A stretch of 23,081 nucleotides of DNA, from NCBI GenBank assembly GCA_034112085.1, contig JAWUWD010000149.1, positions 1-23,081 of the forward strand. Direction: 5' to 3'. The stretch comes from JAWUWD01 sp034112085 (GTDB taxonomy: Bacteria > Bacteroidota > Bacteroidia > Cytophagales > Cyclobacteriaceae). Both the position numbers and the translations under genes were made by a program. Within the stretch, counting starts at the first letter, position 1. Each line of letters starts with the position of its first letter. The notes under the pieces are model-generated. The model saw only the letters and a program-made list of their open reading frames with translations, had not been told where the DNA came from and made no database searches. Positions 6,707-13,377 of the stretch are shown piece by piece.

Positions 6707-9330
6707 TCCGTATCAAACCTGATGAGGTCACTTAAATTCGTGGATATGCCAATTCGAATTCCCCAGTCGTAATATTTACCATTTCTGAATGCTGCCACCG
6801 TCTCTATTCTAAAAAGTCTGTATATGTTATTGAGGCTGTACCCTACTTCTGTATAGTTTTCAGAAGTATTTGTCCCCAAATAATTAACAAACAAGGCTTC
6901 TTTCAACCCTCTGTCTTGAATAAAGCCCAATCTTGTCAAAAACAACTTCCTAAAATCGTAATGGACAAATGAGGATAAATAATTATCTGCTGTACTAGAC
7001 TGGTAGTAATCCAATAATCTATATCGCCCTACAGGGTCAATAGCTTGCATAAAAGTTCTATTTCCCATAAAGTGACGATAATCAACAAAAGACATTGCAC
7101 TATTATTTAAGAATACTCCACCATTAATCTTATAGGTTAGCTTTCCTTTCGCTCCAATTTTAAATCCTTGCCTTACTCCAAGCTCCAATAGACTATATTC
7201 TACTTCACTATTCCCTATGGCTAAGCCATTTCTTAGATTCAAGATGAAGGTCGGAGACAACCCTTTAATGACCTTCTTTTTCTTATTCTCGATACGGTAT
7301 TTTACCTTAGGAACATACTGTATGGATATATCTGATGTAAACGCTTGATTTGTAATAAACTCTGTATTTGAAAGATAATCATTGCCAGGCGGATTGGCTG
7401 TATAGTCCCTTCCCTTAACATCTCTAATAGAATAATTAGTATTGTTATACAATTGATGCCTTTCTGACCAAGTCGTGTTTATTGAAAACTTAAGTTTATC
7501 ACTAACTTTTTGATTGAGCTTCAGTCTTAAGTAATCCTGCTCATATATCTTCATGAAATTTCGTTCGTAAAACAATGAACTTAAAGTATTCATGATGGGA
7601 TGTATTGGCCTATTGTCATTGTATTGATCGATGCTCCTTCCGCCAGCGATAGTCCATTGTGTATTATCAGACCATTTCCATCGCACCTTCAAGTCTGCTG
7701 TTAGCTCCTCTCTAGCAAGACCATACCGCACCGTTGGCTCCAAACTCAGCCATTGTTTATTCTCAAATGTCTTTGTGTATTGCAATCCATATCTAAAGTT
7801 GAATCCTTCTACAGTATTATAGCCTGCCATTAGCAACATGCTTTTTATCTTTAAGTGAGTTCTGTCGGCTATCTTATAAGTGTTTCCAAATAAGACATCA
7901 GCAATATGAAACCCTTTTTTTCGTCCAACTTTAGTTGAGTCTCCTTTAGCCGCCTTATCACTTACTTCGGTCATGCTATCAAGCTTATAGTAGCCCTTTA
8001 CCTCATATTCACTTAAAGGAACAGGTCTGATTTGAGCCCAATAAGTAGAGTCATTATTATATGCAGTAGAATCTATGGTTAAGTTTCGTACGCCTATCAC
8101 ATCAACCTCTGGCGCCTCTTCCATTTCTATCTTCTCATACTCTCTCATGATTTTCCTCAAATCCTTTCGAGTCATCTCCTTTCCTGATTGTAGTTTCCCT
8201 AAAAAATCTTTACTTTTTGTATTCTTATTGTCCTTCTCTATCTCCTTAGCCAATTCTTTATCTATTTTATCATCAACCACTTCAAAATCCGTATCTAGAT
8301 CTGGGTTAATGGATATATCATAATTGCTCACAGTAGCCAGATAATCATATTCAAAATCAAATCCCAAGAAGCTACCTCGAATGTCAAACTTATGACTGAC
8401 AGGTAGCCAAACTTTCCCTTCTATTGGATCGTAAATCTGACTTACTCTAAAACCAATGCCGAATTTCGTGGTTTTGAGATCTAAGCTATGAATACTCCAC
8501 TGGTCTTCGATAATTGATATTTCTCCAGAAAACACATCATCACCCTTTGATCGGGGAATCACTTGAATTTTACTCACGGTATAACCTCGATCAACAAAAG
8601 TCCCTTTATAAATAAAACGATAGTATGCGAATGCTCTTGGAGACAAAGGTGAGATGGCATCTGCCATCTTAGAATCATAAAAACTTCCGTTAATGTAGGA
8701 TGTTGGACTTGTATTATTCGATTCTCCACTAGTTCGAATAGAAATAGCGCGCTCTTGGTATTTATTGGGCCGTGTATACGTAACTTCCATGACAGATTCT
8801 TGAGTAAAAGCAGAAGTAGAGTCTATCCCCTCTTTAGCAATTTTTTTTCTAAGAAAAAAAGGAGAATCAATCAACCTACCGGATCCCTTGATATATACCT
8901 TCGCATTGTAGCCATCCAGTTGATTGGTGTGGTACTTAGCTTTAGCAATAGCCTTTCGCATGATTGTGAACGCAGGATCTTCTTTGCCGGCTTTGATCAC
9001 TACGTCCTTAAGTAGCATAGTCTGAGGCTTTAATATAATATTATGCAGCGATAATGGCCCTGCTGCGACATCAACTACTTTGAGAACAGACTCATATCCC
9101 ATGTATTGAAACACTACATCGTATTTCCCTGGTGCTAACCTCACTTCGTAATACCCTTCGATATTCGAAGTGGTACCAGACTCTATACTTCTTACATAAA
9201 TAGTAGCATACGGCAATGATTCTTTATTTTGATCATAAATATTCCCCTTTATACCTTGAGAATAGTTATTATAAGATATGGTAAGTATTACCATAGTAGT
9301 ACTTAAAATTGCTCGAAATATTCCTTTCAA
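6703..9330 (-). CDS. DUF5686 outer-membrane protein with carboxypeptidase-regulatory-like N-terminus
   Basis: This 875-residue protein is about the usual length for the family. A signal peptide covers about 1-24, followed by a CarboxypepD_reg-like domain (25-115: GIKGNIYDQNKESLPYATIY, a Gly-rich turn, VVFQYMGYESV). The DUF5686 body starts with AFTIMRKAIAKAKYHTNQ. A charged linker (about 355-415) is followed by long alternating segments ending in RIGISTNLSDLIRFDTD, which look like a C-terminal outer-membrane barrel. Function is unknown; family members are presumed outer-membrane proteins. Start: no ATG lies between the upstream in-frame stop and codon 13. The TTG at 9330 gives a full signal peptide (MKGIFRAILSTTMVILTISY), whereas the ATG at codon 13 would remove its basic residues, so TTG is preferred. 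The stop codon overlaps that of the dehydrogenase. Confidence 0.85.
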   Translation of the reverse strand: MKGIFRAILSTTMVILTISYNNYSQGIKGNIYDQNKESLPYATIYVRSIESGTTSNIEGYYEVRLAPGKYDVVFQYMGYESVLKVVDVAAGPLSLHNIILKPQTMLLKDVVIKAGKEDPAFTIMRKAIAKAKYHTNQLDGYNAKVYIKGSGRLIDSPFFLRKKIAKEGIDSTSAFTQESVMEVTYTRPNKYQERAISIRTSGESNNTSPTSYINGSFYDSKMADAISPLSPRAFAYYRFIYKGTFVDRGYTVSKIQVIPRSKGDDVFSGEISIIEDQWSIHSLDLKTTKFGIGFRVSQIYDPIEGKVWLPVSHKFDIRGSFLGFDFEYDYLATVSNYDISINPDLDTDFEVVDDKIDKELAKEIEKDNKNTKSKDFLGKLQSGKEMTRKDLRKIMREYEKIEMEEAPEVDVIGVRNLTIDSTAYNNDSTYWAQIRPVPLSEYEVKGYYKLDSMTEVSDKAAKGDSTKVGRKKGFHIADVLFGNTYKIADRTHLKIKSMLLMAGYNTVEGFNFRYGLQYTKTFENKQWLSLEPTVRYGLAREELTADLKVRWKWSDNTQWTIAGGRSIDQYNDNRPIHPIMNTLSSLFYERNFMKIYEQDYLRLKLNQKVSDKLKFSINTTWSERHQLYNNTNYSIRDVKGRDYTANPPGNDYLSNTEFITNQAFTSDISIQYVPKVKYRIENKKKKVIKGLSPTFILNLRNGLAIGNSEVEYSLLELGVRQGFKIGAKGKLTYKINGGVFLNNSAMSFVDYRHFMGNRTFMQAIDPVGRYRLLDYYQSSTADNYLSSFVHYDFRKLFLTRLGFIQDRGLKEALFVNYLGTNTSENYTEVGYSLNNIYRLFRIETVAAFRNGKYYDWGIRIGISTNLSDLIRFDTD

Positions 9331-9386
9331 TGTTTTAAAGTTTGAGTTAATAATTGTTGTCTTCTAGTGAGACGAAATTCTTATGT

Positions 9387-9394
9387 CAAAGTTA
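9387..9394 (-). promoter_or_regulatory. Likely -7 promoter box for the DUF5686 gene
   Basis: On the minus strand this reads TAACTTTG, an exact match to TAnnTTTG. It lies 56 bp before the TTG start in a 129-bp gap after nadD, and suggests DUF5686 has its own promoter. No well-placed -33 TTG was found. Confidence 0.35.
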
Positions 9395-9459
9395 CTTTTG
9401 ACTATATACAATATGTAGATGCAAGATCTAACAGATTGGTTGCTCATGGGTGATGTTTT

Positions 9460-10032
9460 TTAATTTCTATAAAAACCTTTACTCAAGATCAATTCCTCCA
9501 CTTCCTTTGGCACCAGGTATTTGATAGATTGGTCATTCTTAATGCACTGCCGAATAAAAGTAGCTGATATATCCACCATTGGTGACTCAATAAATTTAAT
9601 CATCTCATGACTGTGGAAATCTGTCTTAGTTGCATGAGGGCGAGGATAGACATATAGACCATGGCTCAATACTTGATCATAGTTTTTCCACTTATGAAAA
9701 TGGGTCAAATTATCCTCCCCAATAATGAGCTTGAAATTCTTATCTGGATGCCTATCGATTAGATAAGCCAGTGTATCCACGGTATAACTTGGCTTTGGCA
9801 TATTAAATTCCACATCGGAAGCCTCTAGATGATAGTTATCATTGATAGCAGCACGTACCATATCCATTCTATCAAATTCGTGCAGAAGAGTATTCCGTTT
9901 CTTGAAAGGGTTTTGTGGAGAAACTATAAACCAAACTTTGTCAATATCAGTCGTCTCAACCATTACATTAGCAATTATTAAATGGCCTATGTGTATAGGA
10001 TTAAAAGAACCAAAAAAGAGTCCTATATTCAT
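9460..10032 (-). CDS. nadD: Nicotinate-nucleotide adenylyltransferase
   Basis: This 190-residue protein transfers AMP from ATP to nicotinate mononucleotide, giving deamido-NAD, in cytosolic NAD biosynthesis. The nucleotidyltransferase signature GSFNPIHIGH (8-17) carries the HxGH motif at His14-Ile-Gly-His17, and the second signature ISATFIR is at 155-161. SPQNPFKK (38-45), GEDN (106-109) and the length are typical of bacterial NadD. The start is the ATG at 10032, only 9 bp after the glycosyltransferase stop, so it is probably the last gene of a gmk-glycosyltransferase-nadD operon. Confidence 0.96.
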   Translation of the reverse strand: MNIGLFFGSFNPIHIGHLIIANVMVETTDIDKVWFIVSPQNPFKKRNTLLHEFDRMDMVRAAINDNYHLEASDVEFNMPKPSYTVDTLAYLIDRHPDKNFKLIIGEDNLTHFHKWKNYDQVLSHGLYVYPRPHATKTDFHSHEMIKFIESPMVDISATFIRQCIKNDQSIKYLVPKEVEELILSKGFYRN

Positions 10033-10041
10033 TTGTAATAT

Positions 10042-10902
10042 TTAGTGATTTCCATAGAGACCAAGTTTCCGCTTGAGATCCTTAAAGAAATAAGTTATTC
10101 TAATATCTAAAAAATTATACACACTCTCAATCCTCCATTTCTGGAAAGGCACTCTGGATTCTTTCAACATTGTAAGCTTATCTGGCTTAATATTGAATTT
10201 ACTCATTACAACATCCCAGTCTGTATTACCATACCCGCTGAATTCATTTACTTTATTCTCAAAATGAATGATCGAAAGCCATATTCTCTTGCCGCGAATT
10301 CTCCTTATTCTCTTCTCTTTTTTCCACTGAGAATGTCGTCTATGAAGAACCGTTTTGGGGTCTTTATTTATCTCAACTAGGCTATTGAATGGATTAAAAT
10401 AATGTAATTTTTCTCCAAGTCTTATTTTAGGAGCAATCTGAAGAGTGTAGCCGTCAACATAATCTAGACACTCATAATCCTGAGAATCAAAATCATTTTG
10501 GATAGTGTCTATAAAATCGATGCTAATACAATCATCATTATCCAGGCGAGTAGTAATTATATGCGAATTTTTACTTTCCGCGACAATTCTCTGGGCGGTA
10601 GATATATATGGATCCATCCCATCTGAATATACAGGATGAAACTGAGGAAAATTCACTGCAATCTCTTCCACTCTTTTTTTGTAGTTGTCAGGTGTAGTTG
10701 TGTCGAAAAACACCAACCACTTGAAATTCATATTAGTTTGAGACTTAACCGATGGCAGGCAGTAGTTATCGAAAAGTTCAAACCTATTTTCCAACCAAGT
10801 GTCGGACAGAACTGATTCATTCCTCTTTGTCTTTGTCCAATTGTCTTTCCTTAAGTTAAAACGTGTAATTAAATAATGATCAAAATTATTCGCATTTTCC
10901 AT
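10042..10902 (-). CDS. Putative rhamnosyltransferase-type glycosyltransferase
   Basis: This 286-residue protein resembles the 'putative rhamnosyl transferase' family (GT-A-like). Seen in it: a start segment HYLITRFNLR, LENRFELFDNYCLPSVKSQ (38-56), NFKWLVFFDTTTP (59-71) and a nucleotide-sugar/metal-binding DxDD-type motif at Asp121-Asn-Asp-Asp124 inside TTRLDNDDCIS. No membrane segment or signal, so it would act in the cytosol, on a lipid-linked or LPS-type acceptor; donor and acceptor are not deducible. It sits between gmk (33 bp) and nadD (9 bp), two nucleotide-metabolism genes, so it is probably co-transcribed with housekeeping genes. Confidence 0.75.
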   Translation of the reverse strand: MENANNFDHYLITRFNLRKDNWTKTKRNESVLSDTWLENRFELFDNYCLPSVKSQTNMNFKWLVFFDTTTPDNYKKRVEEIAVNFPQFHPVYSDGMDPYISTAQRIVAESKNSHIITTRLDNDDCISIDFIDTIQNDFDSQDYECLDYVDGYTLQIAPKIRLGEKLHYFNPFNSLVEINKDPKTVLHRRHSQWKKEKRIRRIRGKRIWLSIIHFENKVNEFSGYGNTDWDVVMSKFNIKPDKLTMLKESRVPFQKWRIESVYNFLDIRITYFFKDLKRKLGLYGNH

Positions 10903-10935
10903 TTCAAACTAAAATTGTTGGTTGAAAAAATTGGG

Positions 10936-11505
10936 CTATTGTATAAAGTCCTCAAACATCTCTTGAGCCTTTCTCAATGATTCGTCAAGATTTTCATTGA
11001 CAAGTGATACGTCAAACTGATCTTCAAACCCCATCTCAAAAGTAGCTTTATACAATCTTCTAGATAAACTATCTTCTGACTCTGTTCCGCGGTCACTGAG
11101 CCTTTTTTCTAGCACTTCTATAGAAGGCACTTTCACGAATACTGCTAAAGCATCTTCTCCGAAATATTTTTTTAGGTTTAGGCCTCCCTTTACATCTACA
11201 TCAAATATAACATGTTTTCCCTCGGACCAAATTCGATCGATTTCAGACTTGAGCGTGCCATAAAAATTACCAGCATATACCTCTTCCCATTCAATAAACT
11301 CATCTTTTGCGATCTTACTTCGGAAATCCTCAGGATCCAAAAAATGATAGTCCTTTCCGTTATTCTCAGACCTGCCCCTTTTATCCCTAGTACATGCTGA
11401 TATGGAAAATCCAAGATTCTCGTTATTATCCAATAAATGATGAACAATAGTAGTTTTCCCTGAACCAGATGGTGCCGAAAAAATAAAAGCTTTGCCTTTG
11501 TGCAT
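10936..11505 (-). CDS. gmk: Guanylate kinase
   Basis: This 189-residue protein phosphorylates GMP (dGMP) to GDP with ATP in the cytosol. The P-loop is SAPSGSGKTT at 10-19 (Lys17), and the GMP-binding region is SACTRDKRGRSENNGKDYHF, including the conserved Arg residues and the GxDYxF motif. The lid region RLSDRGTESEDSLSRRL is intact. Length is normal. It is first in the predicted operon with the glycosyltransferase and nadD; a promoter-like pair lies upstream at 11544-11576. Confidence 0.97.
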   Translation of the reverse strand: MHKGKAFIFSAPSGSGKTTIVHHLLDNNENLGFSISACTRDKRGRSENNGKDYHFLDPEDFRSKIAKDEFIEWEEVYAGNFYGTLKSEIDRIWSEGKHVIFDVDVKGGLNLKKYFGEDALAVFVKVPSIEVLEKRLSDRGTESEDSLSRRLYKATFEMGFEDQFDVSLVNENLDESLRKAQEMFEDFIQ

Positions 11506-11543
11506 TGAGTTGATAAATTCGAGTGCCTCTATAAAATATTGTG

Positions 11544-11576
11544 CGAATTTAAGAGATAGATATCAAATGACATCAA
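11544..11576 (-). promoter_or_regulatory. Probable Bacteroidota-type promoter for gmk operon
   Basis: On the minus strand a TTG (11574-11576) is followed after 22 bp by TAAATTCG (11544-11551), close to the TTG-N~20-TAnnTTTG form used by the Bacteroidota primary sigma factor. The ATG of gmk is 38 bp further on. The last two bases of the -7 box are CG rather than TG. Confidence 0.4.
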
Positions 11577-11610
11577 CCAAAGAAGATATATTGAACTGAA
11601 ATCGGAGGAG

Positions 11611-11889
11611 TTATAATGTTTTTTCTGCCAGTTTTAATTTGATAGCTTCCGCAAGTCCTTCTGGCACATCAATCTTACCACATTTTGTTTTCAGCAAATC
11701 CTTAATTTCCTTCTCGAGATTATAATCATTAAGACAAGGCAAACAAGCATCTATGTGATCATTAAGATAAATTTTTTGTTCTTCAGTAGCCTCACCGTCC
11801 AACACTACATTGAGTATATCAAGACATTTATTCCTTTCTGGACATTGCTTTTCCTCGGTTTTCCCGAACCATTTTGACAGTAAACTCAT
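11611..11889 (-). CDS. Small soluble zinc-motif anti-sigma factor
   Basis: This 92-residue protein has the zinc-binding anti-sigma (ZAS) arrangement His45-x3-Cys49-x2-Cys52 (HIDACLPC) with a further Cys22 (NKCLDILN) that would supply the fourth ligand. There is no transmembrane helix, so it should be cytosolic, like RsrA-type or CnrH-type soluble regulators. It begins 5 bp after the sigma factor stop, so the two are almost surely co-translated, and it most likely binds and silences that sigma factor. A redox or metal signal is possible from the Cys cluster (Cys70 in addition) but is inference. Confidence 0.8.
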   Translation of the reverse strand: MSLLSKWFGKTEEKQCPERNKCLDILNVVLDGEATEEQKIYLNDHIDACLPCLNDYNLEKEIKDLLKTKCGKIDVPEGLAEAIKLKLAEKTL

Positions 11890-11894
11890 AGACT

Positions 11895-12485
11895 CTATTT
11901 GTATCCCATTTCGTTAGCGTAGCCTCTCAGATTTTCTTTGAGCAAATTCCTGGCACGATGAAGTCTTGATCGTACTGTACCGATTGGTATATCAAGTATT
12001 TTGGCCATTTCATCGTATTTAAACCCTTCTAGATCACAAAGAATTATTACCGTTCTAAAATCAACATCCAAAGAATTGAGTGCATTGGATATTTCATCTC
12101 CAATCATATGCTGAACGGACTCAACACGCAGATCAGATGTGATAGGTTTATCAACTTTTTCAGAATTATAATAAGACTCGACCTCTTGGTAATCTACCTT
12201 GGCAGGCTGCTTACTCTTCTTACGAAAATCATTGATAAAACTATTTTTCAATATTCGGAACAACCATGCTTTCGCATTAGTTCCTTGCTGGAATGAGTTA
12301 ATAAAACGATAAGACTTCATAAAGGTATCTTGGACTAGATCCTTGGCATCATCCTCATCAAATGTCAACCGATGCGCAAAATTGTACATCGCGTTGAGAT
12401 GCGGAAAAAACTCTTTTTCAAAAACAACATCTTTTTCCTTATCAGAATAGTTTTGTTTTGGCCTATTTTCTTCCTCTAGAGACAT
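11895..12485 (-). CDS. ECF-type RNA polymerase sigma factor
   Basis: This 196-residue protein shows sigma-70 region 2 at about 25-93 (LVQDTFMKSYRFINSF, then AWLFRILKNSFINDFRKK) and region 4 at about 133-188 with the helix-turn-helix FKYDEMAKILDIPIGTVRSR. It lacks regions 1 and 3, as ECF factors do. The acidic linker of about 45 residues (95-132) is somewhat long. It is the first gene of a pair with the zinc-motif anti-sigma factor. The regulon cannot be told from the sequence; ECF factors usually control their own operon, but no bipartite ECF promoter stood out in 12486-12669. Confidence 0.94.
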   Translation of the reverse strand: MSLEEENRPKQNYSDKEKDVVFEKEFFPHLNAMYNFAHRLTFDEDDAKDLVQDTFMKSYRFINSFQQGTNAKAWLFRILKNSFINDFRKKSKQPAKVDYQEVESYYNSEKVDKPITSDLRVESVQHMIGDEISNALNSLDVDFRTVIILCDLEGFKYDEMAKILDIPIGTVRSRLHRARNLLKENLRGYANEMGYK

Positions 12486-12653
12486 ATCTTAAATGTAATA
12501 AAAATATAGCAACGATGAATATGAATTTGAGGATACATTATAACCATTTATCTTTCAATAATGTCAGCAAGCCGATGAATGAGCTTAAAACAAACAAGAA
12601 TTGTCTTCTATTAAGTTTTCATCCCAAACCGTACTCAACTGATTCAAATCCAT

Positions 12654-12661
12654 TATTTTTG
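12654..12661 (+). promoter_or_regulatory. -7 promoter box directly upstream of the LPS-kinase gene
   Basis: TATTTTTG is an exact match to TAnnTTTG. It lies 8 bp before the TTG codon at 12670, so the transcript may be nearly leaderless or the true start may differ. No clear -33 TTG was seen. Confidence 0.35.
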
Positions 12662-12669
12662 CAGACATT

Positions 12670-13377
12670 TTGAAATACAATACACAACAATACTTAGGTT
12701 ATAACATTCATCATTTTGTCCAATGGGATAAAGCGAAATCGCATGTAGATTATATTCTTAATAATGAATATAACATCTTAAAAACTCTCAAAGATGACCA
12801 AAGAAGTGCTGTTCATTTGATTTCTTTAGACAAAGAAACAATTATACTTAAGATTCCGATAGAGAAAAACAGACGAAAATGGATTAGAATGTTGTCCCCT
12901 TTCAGAAAGTCTGACGCCCTTCAGTCTTCTCTTAGTATGCTTCTCCTGCAGCAAATGGGAATTGGATCTAATAAGCCTTTAGTCGTTGTTGAAAAAAAGA
13001 AGCTCGGAGTGATTGTTGATTCTTGGTATCTTTGTTCATTTGTTGAAGGATCACCATGTAATGACACTGATTATCAAAATGTCGTGGAGACACTTCAGAA
13101 AATACATGCTGCTGGATATCTACATGGTGACCCACATCTCAAAAACTTCCTTAAGGGTAAAGAAGGTGCACAGGTGATTGACACAAAACTATCCAAGTCA
13201 TGGAACTTTGCTCAAAAGGATCTCGAGCTCGCTTATTTAGAAAAAAGTTGTCCAGCAACCAATCAATATTTCAATACTAATACATTAAGCTATAAATTTG
13301 CACACTTTGTCCTCTATCAAATACAAGGTAGATTCCAGTCAATAAAAAAGCAAATAAGAAAGGCATTCCGTTCATGA
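12670..13377 (+). CDS. WaaY/RfaY-like lipopolysaccharide kinase
   Basis: This 235-residue protein is a small eukaryotic-like kinase fold of the LPS core kinase (Kdo/WaaP/RfaY) group, expected to phosphorylate a sugar of the LPS core or another envelope glycan from the cytosol. Seen: a putative ATP-binding Lys61 in TIILKIP, catalytic loop YLHGDPHLKNF (His152-Gly-Asp154-Pro-His156, Asn159) and metal-binding Asp171 in VIDTK. The GDPH form is the one I associate with RfaY. No membrane segment. The frame has no ATG near its N-terminus; it is open from 12643 and the TTG at 12670 is the best start, with ATT just before it as an alternative. The stop overlaps the next gene's start by 4 bp. Confidence 0.8.
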   Translation: MKYNTQQYLGYNIHHFVQWDKAKSHVDYILNNEYNILKTLKDDQRSAVHLISLDKETIILKIPIEKNRRKWIRMLSPFRKSDALQSSLSMLLLQQMGIGSNKPLVVVEKKKLGVIVDSWYLCSFVEGSPCNDTDYQNVVETLQKIHAAGYLHGDPHLKNFLKGKEGAQVIDTKLSKSWNFAQKDLELAYLEKSCPATNQYFNTNTLSYKFAHFVLYQIQGRFQSIKKQIRKAFRS

